In this document: in pieces, positions 17,667 to 25,264 of the stretch | How positions within the stretch are numbered: the stretch's first letter is position 1 | Layout of the letters: each line of letters begins with the position of its first letter | DNA from: Microbacterium limosum | Lineage (GTDB): Bacteria > Actinomycetota > Actinomycetes > Actinomycetales > Microbacteriaceae | Assembly (NCBI RefSeq): GCF_036324365.1 | Contig: NZ_CP137080.1 | Span: 62,001 to 126,000 of the forward strand | Reading direction: 5' to 3' | Length of the DNA: 64,000 nucleotides | Translations under genes and position numbers: made by a program | Notes under the pieces: model-generated | What the model saw: the letters and a program-made list of their open reading frames with translations, nothing else | What the model was told of the DNA's origin: nothing | Database searches by the model: none

Positions 17667-18860
17667 TCAGGTCAGGATGCCGCCGCCCAGGTTCACGGGC
17701 GAGTCGACGATGTTGCCGACGATGCCCCGGATGACGCCGCTGCCGTCCTCCGTGCGCAGCTCGTCGTACCAGGCCTGCGTCGCAGCGGGATCGAACGCGT
17801 GCGTCTCGAACGCGCGCTTGCGGGCGCGACGCACCAGCTCACCCGCCCGCTCGGCGCGGATCTTCTCGTAGCGCTTCAGCGCATCCGCCACCCCCAGCGT
17901 GTTCGTCGCGAAGACGATGCCGAGCGCGAAGCTGTCCTCCAGCGCGGAGCACGCGCCCTGTCCGATGTCGGGCGCGGTGTTGTGCGCCGAGTCGCCGAGG
18001 AGCGCCACGCGGCCGTGCACCCATGTGTCGAACGGATCGATGTCCCAGATCTCCACCCGGTTGAAGGATGCCTCGGGGTCGATCGAGTCCAGCAGCGCCC
18101 GCACGCCGGGCGCCCAGCCCCCGAACGCCTCGCGCAGCGGGGCGATGCCCTCGGCCCGGTCGTAGGGGACGCCCGCGGGCTGCGGCACGTCGAGGAAGAA
18201 GTAGAACCGGTCGCCCGCGACCGGCATGACGGCGCAGCGCTTGCCGTCGGCGACGTAGGTCGTCCACTGGTCGAGCGGGCCGACGGCGGGGTCGGCGGGC
18301 ACGAGGCCGTTGAAGTTCGTGTAGCCCGAGTAGGTGCGCTCGATCGGGTCGAGCCCGAGGACGCCGGTCAGGTACTCGCGGGTGAAGGAGCGGGCGCCGT
18401 CCGCGCCGATGAGCAGGTCGGCGGTGTCGGTCGAGCCGTCGGCGAAGGTGGCGGTGACGCGCTGCCCGTCGTCCTCGATGCCGACCAGCCGCATCGACAG
18501 GCGGATGTTCTCGGAGCCGACCCGGTCCATGAGCAGCGCCTGCAGCTCCGCGCGGGCGACGGGGTACGCGCGCTGGCCCGTCTGCGCCGTGACGGGCTCG
18601 AGGCTGAAGCGGCACAGCTCCTCGCCCGTGTGGCCGTCGTAGTAGGCCATGTCGTCCATGCGACCGCCGAGGGCGGCGACCTCGTCCGCGAGCCCGAGCC
18701 AGTTGAGCACCTTCACGCCGTTGGACCACAGCGACAGCGCCGCACCGACGGGCTTGTTCTCGCGCATCTGGTCGTACACGACGACGTCGTGTCCGAGGCG
18801 CTGCAGCGCGATCGCCGCGCTCGTGCCGCCGATTCCGGCGCCGATGACGATGACCTTCAT
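17667..18860 (-). CDS. hpxO: FAD-dependent urate hydroxylase (HpxO-like)
   Basis: 397 residues, single-component flavoprotein monooxygenase that oxidises urate to 5-hydroxyisourate with NAD(P)H and O2, replacing uricase. The N-terminal FAD fold is GAGIGG (7-12), the middle DG motif is in LIGADGARSFTR, and GDSAHNTAPDIGQGACSALED lies near 288. The segment DQWTTYVADGKRCAVMPVAG and the C-terminal ARKR-THAFD-AWYDELR pattern match Klebsiella HpxO rather than generic PHBH monooxygenases. It is third in the uraD-uraH-hpxO operon, whose other products process its product, which makes the call firm. Confidence 0.93.
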   Translation of the reverse strand: MKVIVIGAGIGGTSAAIALQRLGHDVVVYDQMRENKPVGAALSLWSNGVKVLNWLGLADEVAALGGRMDDMAYYDGHTGEELCRFSLEPVTAQTGQRAYPVARAELQALLMDRVGSENIRLSMRLVGIEDDGQRVTATFADGSTDTADLLIGADGARSFTREYLTGVLGLDPIERTYSGYTNFNGLVPADPAVGPLDQWTTYVADGKRCAVMPVAGDRFYFFLDVPQPAGVPYDRAEGIAPLREAFGGWAPGVRALLDSIDPEASFNRVEIWDIDPFDTWVHGRVALLGDSAHNTAPDIGQGACSALEDSFALGIVFATNTLGVADALKRYEKIRAERAGELVRRARKRAFETHAFDPAATQAWYDELRTEDGSGVIRGIVGNIVDSPVNLGGGILT

Positions 18861-18883
18861 GGGTTTCCTCCGTGCGGGCGGGC

Positions 18884-19222
18884 TCAGCTGCCGCGGTAGG
18901 TCGAGTAGGCGAACGGGCTCAGCAGCAGCGGCACGTGATAGTGCCTGCTGGTGCCGTCGTCCGCGACCTCGACGGTGAAGGTCACGGTGACGTGGGGGTA
19001 GAACGAGGCGATGCCCCGTGCCGCGAAGTACGCGCCGGTGGCGAACGTGAGGCTGTAGTCGCCGGACTCCAGCAGCTCCGGGCCGAGGCCGGCCCGCCCG
19101 TCCCGATCGGTCGTCGCGCGGGCGATCACCGGCCCGGATGCCGCGGAGAGCGTCACGTCGACAGCGGGCGCCGGCGTTCCCGTCGCGGCGTCGAGGATGT
19201 GGGTCGTCAGGTGCGGGGTCAT
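18884..19222 (-). CDS. uraH: 5-hydroxyisourate hydrolase
   Basis: 112 residues, transthyretin-related. Hydrolyses 5-hydroxyisourate to OHCU. It shows the family marks: N-terminal THILDAATGTPAP with the active-site His, HYHVPLLLSPFAYSTYRGS at the C-terminus ending in the diagnostic YRGS, and FYPHVTVTF. The ATG overlaps the stop of uraD by 4 nt. There is no signal peptide, so it is cytoplasmic. Confidence 0.97.
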   Translation of the reverse strand: MTPHLTTHILDAATGTPAPAVDVTLSAASGPVIARATTDRDGRAGLGPELLESGDYSLTFATGAYFAARGIASFYPHVTVTFTVEVADDGTSRHYHVPLLLSPFAYSTYRGS

Positions 19223-19731
19223 GCGCCCATCCTGTCGTCGCGGACGGCCGAGCGCAGGCGCAGCACCGCGATCTCGCCCAGCTGCGCCGCCGCCTCGCGC
19301 CACTCCGCGTCGGGGTCGGCGGTGAGACGCCGCTCGAGCTCGGCGAGCATCTCGTGAGGGGAGCGGCCGGCCGCGCGGATGAGGAAGACGCGGCCGAACC
19401 GCCGTTCGTAGGCGGCGTTGCCCGCCGCGATCCGTGCCGTGACACCGGCGTCGGCGCCGGTCATGGACGCCTGCTCGCCGCGGGATGCCTCGGCCTCCGC
19501 GCCCGACCCGGCCGGCTTCTCGCCGATGCGGGGGTGGTGCGCGAGGGCGGCGTCGAGGTCCGTCTCGGACCATGTCGCGGCCAGTCCGGCGGCGCGTGCC
19601 GCGAGCTCGTCGACCGATCCGTAGGGGCGGGCGGCGAGGATGCCGTCGACGAAGGAGGGCACATCGGCCCACACCCGCACGAGGGCGGCGGCCTCCGCGG
19701 CATCCGCCGTGTTGAATTGCGTCAGGAGCAC
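19219..19731 (-). CDS. uraD: OHCU decarboxylase
   Basis: 170 residues. Decarboxylates 2-oxo-4-hydroxy-4-carboxy-5-ureidoimidazoline to S-allantoin, the last step of urate degradation. The catalytic motif HHPRIGEKP is at 65-73. The start is GTG 19731, 6 nt after a -10 box and without a ribosome site. It is first in the operon uraD-uraH-hpxO, divergent from allB across a symmetric regulatory region. Confidence 0.96.
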   Translation of the reverse strand: MLLTQFNTADAAEAAALVRVWADVPSFVDGILAARPYGSVDELAARAAGLAATWSETDLDAALAHHPRIGEKPAGSGAEAEASRGEQASMTGADAGVTARIAAGNAAYERRFGRVFLIRAAGRSPHEMLAELERRLTADPDAEWREAAAQLGEIAVLRLRSAVRDDRMGA

Positions 19732-19737
19732 CCGGCC

Positions 19738-19806
19738 ACGCTAGCGCCGGGACGTTTCCCGAATGTTGCTGTGAGTAACATCCGGGAAACGCGGGGGCCC
19801 TAGCGT
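19738..19806. promoter_or_regulatory. Divergent uraD/allB promoters with inverted GlnR-like boxes
   Basis: Two -10 boxes TAGCGT face outward: minus strand 19738-19743 (6 nt before the uraD GTG) and plus strand 19801-19806 (7 nt before the allB ATG). Between them is the inverted repeat 19753-19791. Its right half reads GTAAC-N6-GAAAC (19775-19790) and its left half, on the minus strand, GCAAC-N6-GAAAC (19769-19754). Each GAAAC ends exactly 10 nt before its -10 box. The form fits GlnR boxes of actinobacteria; the regulator itself is inferred. Confidence 0.7.
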
Positions 19807-19813
19807 GGGGGCC

Positions 19814-21217
19814 ATGACCGCACTCCCCGACGCCCCGCGGGCGTTCGCCGCTCGCCGCGTCTGGATCGACGGTGTCTTCCGCCCGGCCCTCCTGCGCATC
19901 GAGGACGGGCGCATCGCTGCGATCGACCCCCTCGAGCCGGCTGCGGCCCTCCCCGACGGGTTCGACGTCGTCGCGCTGCCCGACGAGGCGGTGCTCCTGC
20001 CAGGACTGGTCGATTCGCACGTGCACCTCGACGAGCCCGGCCGCACCGAATGGGAGGGCTTCGAGACGGGGACCGCGGCGGCCGCCGCGGCAGGCATCAC
20101 GACGATCGTCGACATGCCGCTCAACAGCGATCCCGTCACGACGACCGTGGCGGCTCTCGCCGTCAAGCGAGAGGCGACGCGCGGCAAGCTCGCGGTCGAT
20201 CTGGCCTACTGGGGCGGCGCGGTGCCCGAGAATCTCGGCTCCCTCGCCGCGCTCGCCGCCGCCGGGGTAGTGGGGTTCAAGTGCTTCCTCTCGCCCTCGG
20301 GCATCGACGAGTTCGGCAACCTCGACGCCGCGCAGCTCGAGGCGGCGCTCGCGGAGATCGCGGCCTTCGACGGCCTGCTGATCGTGCACGCGGAGGACCC
20401 CGCGCAGCTGCACGGCGACGGTGCCCTCGGTCCGCAGTACGACACCTTCCTCGCGACCCGCCCGCCCGAGAGCGAGCGCGAGGCCATCCGGCGCGTGATC
20501 GACGCCGCGCGACGCACGGGAGCGAGAGCGCACGTCGTGCACGTCAGCGACGCCGGCTCGCTCGCCGACGTGCGCGCGGCGAAGGCGGAGGGCGTGCGCC
20601 TGAGCATCGAGACCTGTCCCCACTACCTCACCCTCGCCTCGGACGACGTGCCGGATGCCGCGCCCGAGTTCAAGTGCTGCCCCCCGATCCGGGACGCCGC
20701 CAACCAGGACCTGCTCTGGCAGGGCGTGGTCGATGGCACGATCGACGCGATCGTCAGCGATCACTCGCCCTCCACCGCCGAGATGAAGAACCAGGGCGGC
20801 GGGGACTTCGGGCTGGCGTGGGGCGGCATCTCGGGGCTGCAGACCGGGTTCGCGTCGGTGTGGACCGAGGCGAAGCGGCGCGGCATCCCGCTCGCGGCGC
20901 TCCTGCCGCTGTTCACGACGGGGCCCGCGAAGGTGGCGGGGCTCGCCGGGGCGGGGACGATCGCCGTCGGCGGCCCCGCCCACCTGGCGGTCTTCGCCCC
21001 CGAGGAGGGCTTCACGGTGGATGCCGCGGCCCTCGAATACCGAAACAAGATGTCGCCGTGGCACGGGCGCGCCCTCGTGGGGGTCACGGAGGCGACGTAT
21101 CTCGCGGGCCGGCGCGTCTTCGCCCGCGGTCGGGGCGTGCTGGCCCGCGGCGGGCGGGAGATCCTGAGCGCGGAAGCGGCCGTCGCCGCGACCGACGTCG
21201 ACGAGGAGGTCGTGTGA
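19814..21217 (+). CDS. allB: Allantoinase
   Basis: 467 residues, binuclear metal cyclic amidohydrolase that opens allantoin to allantoate. Metal ligands are in DSHVHLDEPG, the carboxylated Lys in GFKCFLSPSGIDEF, the later His in VHAED and VVHVSD, and Asp in IVSDHSPS. The pattern GRTEWEGF and the C-terminal RNKMSPW-GR are allantoinase rather than hydantoinase features. The start is ATG 19814 on a leaderless-type transcript. It heads an operon of six genes with 4-nt overlaps at most junctions. Confidence 0.95.
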   Translation: MTALPDAPRAFAARRVWIDGVFRPALLRIEDGRIAAIDPLEPAAALPDGFDVVALPDEAVLLPGLVDSHVHLDEPGRTEWEGFETGTAAAAAAGITTIVDMPLNSDPVTTTVAALAVKREATRGKLAVDLAYWGGAVPENLGSLAALAAAGVVGFKCFLSPSGIDEFGNLDAAQLEAALAEIAAFDGLLIVHAEDPAQLHGDGALGPQYDTFLATRPPESEREAIRRVIDAARRTGARAHVVHVSDAGSLADVRAAKAEGVRLSIETCPHYLTLASDDVPDAAPEFKCCPPIRDAANQDLLWQGVVDGTIDAIVSDHSPSTAEMKNQGGGDFGLAWGGISGLQTGFASVWTEAKRRGIPLAALLPLFTTGPAKVAGLAGAGTIAVGGPAHLAVFAPEEGFTVDAAALEYRNKMSPWHGRALVGVTEATYLAGRRVFARGRGVLARGGREILSAEAAVAATDVDEEVV

Positions 21218-22419
21218 GCATCACCATCCTGCAGCCCGGCACGGGGGAGGTCCCCGGCGACCACTACCTGCGCGCGTCCGCGGAGACCGTCCACTGGGGC
21301 CGCCTGCCCTGCGCGCGGGATGCCGCGGTGCTGGAGATCGCCGCGGGCGAGACCGTCACGATCGACACCGTGAGCCACGAGGGGATCCTCGAGGACCAGG
21401 GCAAGGATCCGCTGGCCTACTTCACCGGCAAGGGCGTGCCCGCGGCATCCGTCCTCTCCGACGCGATCGAGATCGCGCGGGAGCTCGCCCGGGACACGCT
21501 CGCCGACGGCCCGCACGTCGTGACGGGGCCGATCCGGGTGGCGGGGGCGATGCCCGGCGACCTTCTCAAGATCACGGTGGTGCGGCTGCAGCCGCGCGTG
21601 CCGTACGGCGTGATCTCGAACCGGCACGGCAAGGGAGCGCTCGTGGGGGAGCTGCCCCGCGGCGAGCACAACGTCAGCGTCTTCACGCCCGTCGAGGAAC
21701 GGGAGGGGCGCCTCGTCGGCGTGCTCCCGGTGACGGAGGGAGGCCCCGGCGTGGTTGAGTTCCCCCTCGCGCCGTTCCTCGGCACGATGGGCGTCGCCGT
21801 CGCGGGCGATCAGCGCCCGCACTCCGTGCCCCCCGGCGAGCACGGCGGCAACATCGACATCAACCTGCTGGTCGAGGGCAGCGTGCTGTACCTGCCCGTG
21901 CAGGTCGAGGGCGCGCTGGCGTACGTCGGCGACCCGCACTTCGCGCAGGGCGACGGCGAGGTCGCGCTCACGGCGCTCGAGGCATCCCTGCGCGCGACGC
22001 TGCGCTTCGAGGTCGTTCCGAGCGAGGAGGCGCTCGCCGAGTTCGGCGCGTTCACCGGCCCGCTGGTGCGCACCGACGAGTACCTCGTGCCGACGGGGCT
22101 CGACCCCGACCTCGGCGAGGCGATGCGCCGCTGCGTGCGGGCGGCGATCTCGCTCATCCGCGCCCGCTGGGGGCTCGACGAGCACCTCGCCTACGCGTAC
22201 CTGAGCGCCGCGACCGACTTCGACATCTCGCAGGTCGTCGACATCGTGTGCGGCGTGCACGCCCGCATCCGCGAGGCCGACTTCGCGGGCGTCGAGCGCA
22301 CGGGGCATCCGTCCGCCGACTCGCTGGGAACAGGAGATCGCGCGGGCACAGGAGAAACCCCGGCGAGCGCTCCTGTCTCCGGCGGATCGCCTGCTCCCGG
22401 GCGGGAGCACGCGCGATGA
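21214..22419 (+). CDS. Acetamidase/formamidase family protein
   Basis: 401 residues of the FmdA/AmdA family, which hydrolyse short amides. Characteristic segments are DTVSHEGI, VVTGPIRVAGAMPGDLLKI, PGEHGGNIDINLLVEGSVLYLPV and VGDPHFAQGDGEV. The GTG start overlaps the allB stop (GTGA). The last 30 or so residues are low-complexity and encoded by a palindromic repeat, so the natural C-terminus was probably shorter. In this operon it may hydrolyse a small amide arising from allantoate or oxalurate breakdown, possibly oxamate or formamide. That is inference from context. Confidence 0.9.
   Translation: MSITILQPGTGEVPGDHYLRASAETVHWGRLPCARDAAVLEIAAGETVTIDTVSHEGILEDQGKDPLAYFTGKGVPAASVLSDAIEIARELARDTLADGPHVVTGPIRVAGAMPGDLLKITVVRLQPRVPYGVISNRHGKGALVGELPRGEHNVSVFTPVEEREGRLVGVLPVTEGGPGVVEFPLAPFLGTMGVAVAGDQRPHSVPPGEHGGNIDINLLVEGSVLYLPVQVEGALAYVGDPHFAQGDGEVALTALEASLRATLRFEVVPSEEALAEFGAFTGPLVRTDEYLVPTGLDPDLGEAMRRCVRAAISLIRARWGLDEHLAYAYLSAATDFDISQVVDIVCGVHARIREADFAGVERTGHPSADSLGTGDRAGTGETPASAPVSGGSPAPGREHAR
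22327..22398. repeat. Imperfect inverted repeat within the 3' end of the amidase gene (family C)
   Basis: Left arm begins GGGAACAGGAGATC (22327) and right arm ends GATCGCCTGCTCCC (22398), with a second nested pair CACAGGAGA and CTCCTGTCTC. It codes for the final low-complexity tail of the acetamidase-like protein. The inner sequence CGCTCC-TGTC recalls family B arms. Confidence 0.5.
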
Positions 22420-24038
22420 CGGATGCCGCGGCCCGCGGCGCGGAGACGGTCCCGGCCGACCTGCTGCGGGCGTTCGAGGCCTACGAGCGGGCGATCATGG
22501 CGAACGACCTCGACGCGCTCGACGCGGCCTTCGCGCCCGGCGAGGGCACGATGCGCGGGGATGCCGCGGGCCTGCTCGTCGGCCACGACGCGATCAGCGC
22601 CTTCCGCGGCGTGCGTGGGGGAGTGCCGCCGCGATCGATCGAGCGGATCGAGCACCGCGAGCTCGCCCCGGATGTCGCGCTGCTCGTGTCGATCTCGCGG
22701 TACGCGGGCGGGGGCACCGGCCTGCAGACGCAGATCTGGCAGCGGATCGAGGGCCGGTGGCTCATCACCGCCGCGCACGTGACCCCGCGGGCCCAGGCGC
22801 TCGACCGGTCGGTGTGGCGCACCGTCGGCGACCCGCTCTTCCAGGGCGCGTGGGAGGGCCCGCTCGAGGGCCTGACGGTCGCCGTCAAGGACCTCTTCGC
22901 GATCAAGGGCTACCGCATCGGCGCCGGAAACCCCACCTATCTCGACTCCGCGCGCGCCGAGACGACCACCGCCGCGGCGGTCTCCGACCTGCTGCGCGCG
23001 GGGGCCTCCCTGCGGGGCATCGCGCGCACCGACGAGTTCGCCTACTCGGTCGCGGGCGACAACGCCCACTACGGCACGCCCCCCAACGGGGCGCTGCCGG
23101 GGGCCCTGCCCGGCGGCTCGTCGAGCGGCCCGGCGTCGGCCGTCGCCACGGGGCAGGCGCAGATCGGCCTCGCGACCGACACTGCCGGTTCCATCCGCGT
23201 CCCCGCGTCGTATCAGGGCCTGTGGGGCCTGCGCACGACCCACGGGCTCGTGCCTCGGCAGGGGCTGCTCCCCCTCGCGCAGACCTTCGACACGATCGGG
23301 TGGCTCACGCGCGACGGCGAGACGCTGCAGAAGGTCGTCGACTGGTGCCTCAGCTACGACGGCTCGGAGTCGACCGAGAGCGTCTTCGGGGAGTCGGGGC
23401 GCGACCTGCCGTGGAGCTTCGCCGTCCCCACCGAGGCGCGCGACTCGCTCGAGCCGCAGACGCGCGAGGCGTTCGACGCGTTCGTCGAGGCGCTGCGCGC
23501 CGGGCCCGACGCGCCCGAGGTGGCCGAGGCATCCCTCGGCGATCTCGACGAGTACCTCGCCGCGTTCCGCACGGTGCAGGGCGCGGAGGCATGGCGCAAC
23601 AACGGCGAGTGGCTGCGGGAGCATCCCGGCGCCGTCGGGGCGGCCGTGGCCGAGCGGTTCCGCATCGCCTCGGAGGTGACCGCCGACGCCGAGTCGGGCG
23701 CACGCACCGCGGTGGAGTCGCTCCGCGAGCGGATGCACGACGCGACCCGCGACACCGTCCTGATCATGCCGACCGTCCCCGGTCCCGCGCCGATGCGCAC
23801 GCACCGCGGCGAGCGCGTCGACGCGGTGCGCACGGCGACGCTGCGCATGACGACGCCCGCGGCGATCGGGGGCATGCCCGCGATCTCGATCCCGCTCCTG
23901 ACCGTGCCCTCGACGCTCGGCCCCGCTCCCGTGGGCGTCAGCCTCATCTCGCGCGCGGGCACCGATATCGCCCTCGTCCGCCTCGCGCGCCGCCTCGCGC
24001 GCGCGGCGGCCCCCCTCCCTCCGAAGGACCCCGCATGA
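22416..24038 (+). CDS. Fusion of DUF3225 (HpxZ/AtzH-like) and amidase (HpxY/AtzE-like)
   Basis: 540 residues, two parts. Residues about 15-128 form an NTF2-like domain (LLRAFEAYERAIMANDLDAL, LLVSISRYAGGGTGLQTQIW, GRWLITAAHVT) as in HpxZ/AtzH. The rest is an amidase-signature hydrolase with catalytic Lys in VAVKDLFAIKG, the Gly/Ser loop GGSSSGPASA and the nucleophile Ser in TDTAGSIRVPAS. In Klebsiella hpx clusters these are separate proteins HpxZ and HpxY encoded next to the oxamate amidohydrolase HpxW. The gene overlaps both neighbours by 4 nt and lies directly before pucG, so it probably acts on an oxalurate- or ureidoglycine-derived amide. No HpxX/AtzG-like small subunit is present. Confidence 0.85.
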   Translation: MTDAAARGAETVPADLLRAFEAYERAIMANDLDALDAAFAPGEGTMRGDAAGLLVGHDAISAFRGVRGGVPPRSIERIEHRELAPDVALLVSISRYAGGGTGLQTQIWQRIEGRWLITAAHVTPRAQALDRSVWRTVGDPLFQGAWEGPLEGLTVAVKDLFAIKGYRIGAGNPTYLDSARAETTTAAAVSDLLRAGASLRGIARTDEFAYSVAGDNAHYGTPPNGALPGALPGGSSSGPASAVATGQAQIGLATDTAGSIRVPASYQGLWGLRTTHGLVPRQGLLPLAQTFDTIGWLTRDGETLQKVVDWCLSYDGSESTESVFGESGRDLPWSFAVPTEARDSLEPQTREAFDAFVEALRAGPDAPEVAEASLGDLDEYLAAFRTVQGAEAWRNNGEWLREHPGAVGAAVAERFRIASEVTADAESGARTAVESLRERMHDATRDTVLIMPTVPGPAPMRTHRGERVDAVRTATLRMTTPAAIGGMPAISIPLLTVPSTLGPAPVGVSLISRAGTDIALVRLARRLARAAAPLPPKDPA

Positions 24039-25264
24039 CCCTCCTCCCCGGCCCCATCGACCCGCCCACCCGCCTGCTCATGGGCCCCGGGCCGATCTCG
24101 GCCTACCCGAGCGTGCTCACCGCGATGTCGGCGCAGCTGGTGGGCCAGTACGACCCGTTCATGACCGGGGCGATGGCCGAGACGCAGGAGCTGTACCGCC
24201 GGATCTGGGCGACCCGGAACGACGCGACCCTGCTCATCGACGGCACCTCGCGCGCCGGCATCGAGGCGGCGATGATCTCGCTCGTCCGCCCCGGCGACCG
24301 TGTGCTCGTGCCCGTCTTCGGCCGCTTCGGGCATCTTCTGGCCGAGATCGCCGAGCGCGCGATGGCGGAGGTGCACACGATCGAGGTGCCGTGGGGGCAG
24401 GTCTTCACCCCCGCCGCGATCGAAGAGGCGATCGTGCGCGTCAGGCCTCACCTGCTGGGTCTCGTGCAGGGCGACACGTCGACGACGATGCTGCAGCCGC
24501 TCGACGAGATCGGCGCGATCTGCGACCGGCACGGCGTGCTGTTCTACTCCGATGCCACCGCGTCGCTCGGCGGCAACCCCTTCGAGGCGGATGCCTGGGG
24601 CCTGGATGCCGCGACGGCCGGGCTCCAGAAGTGCCTCGGCGGGCCCTCGGGCTCGGCCCCGATCACGCTCTCGGAGCGCGCCGTGGAGATCATCCGGTCG
24701 CGCAAGAAGATCGAGGCGGGCATCCGCGAGCCGGGCGACGAGGACGCGCCCGACTTCGTGCGCTCCAACTACTTCGACCTCGGCATGATCCTCGACTACT
24801 GGGGCCCGCGTCGCCTGAACCACCACACCGAGGCCACGTCGATGCTCTACGGCGCGCGCGAGTGCGCCCGCGTGCTGCTGGGCGAGGGCCGCGACGCCGT
24901 CATCGAGCGGCACGTGCTGCACGGCGAGGCGATGCTCGCCGGCGTGCGGGGGCTGGGACTGGTCGTCTTCGGCGATGTCGCGCACAAGATGTCGAACGTC
25001 GTCGCCGTCGAGATCCCGGAGGGGGTCGCGGGGGATGCCGCGCGACAGGCCATGCTCGAGGACTTCGGCATCGAGATCGGCACCTCGTTCGGGCCCCTCC
25101 ACGGCCGCGTCTGGCGCATCGGCACGATGGGCTACAACGCCCGCAAGGACGCCGTGCTGACGACCCTCGCGGCGCTCGAGCAGGTGCTGCGCCGCTTCGG
25201 CGCGAAGGTCCCCGCCGGGGGCGGCGTCGAGGCGGCGCTCGACGTCTACGCGGGGGCGCGATGA
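24035..25264 (+). CDS. pucG: (S)-ureidoglycine--glyoxylate aminotransferase (PucG-like)
   Basis: 409 residues, PLP enzyme of the alanine-glyoxylate/serine-pyruvate aminotransferase fold. It moves the amino group of S-ureidoglycine to glyoxylate, giving oxalurate and glycine. The PLP Lys is in GLQKCLGGPSG; the start LLMGPGPISAYP and GTSRAGIEAAM bind cofactor. VGQYDPFM and LNHHTEAT match PucG and carry the polar substrate-binding residues that separate it from ordinary AGAT. The neighbouring allC supplies ureidoglycine, which supports the call. Confidence 0.88.
   Translation: MTLLPGPIDPPTRLLMGPGPISAYPSVLTAMSAQLVGQYDPFMTGAMAETQELYRRIWATRNDATLLIDGTSRAGIEAAMISLVRPGDRVLVPVFGRFGHLLAEIAERAMAEVHTIEVPWGQVFTPAAIEEAIVRVRPHLLGLVQGDTSTTMLQPLDEIGAICDRHGVLFYSDATASLGGNPFEADAWGLDAATAGLQKCLGGPSGSAPITLSERAVEIIRSRKKIEAGIREPGDEDAPDFVRSNYFDLGMILDYWGPRRLNHHTEATSMLYGARECARVLLGEGRDAVIERHVLHGEAMLAGVRGLGLVVFGDVAHKMSNVVAVEIPEGVAGDAARQAMLEDFGIEIGTSFGPLHGRVWRIGTMGYNARKDAVLTTLAALEQVLRRFGAKVPAGGGVEAALDVYAGAR

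Noticed and set aside
19753..19791. Treating the uraD/allB palindrome as another copy of repeat family A
   Set aside because: It shares a loose CAACA-TC-GGAA likeness with family A arms, but its symmetry, spacing to both -10 boxes and GTAAC-N6-GAAAC form fit a regulatory site better.
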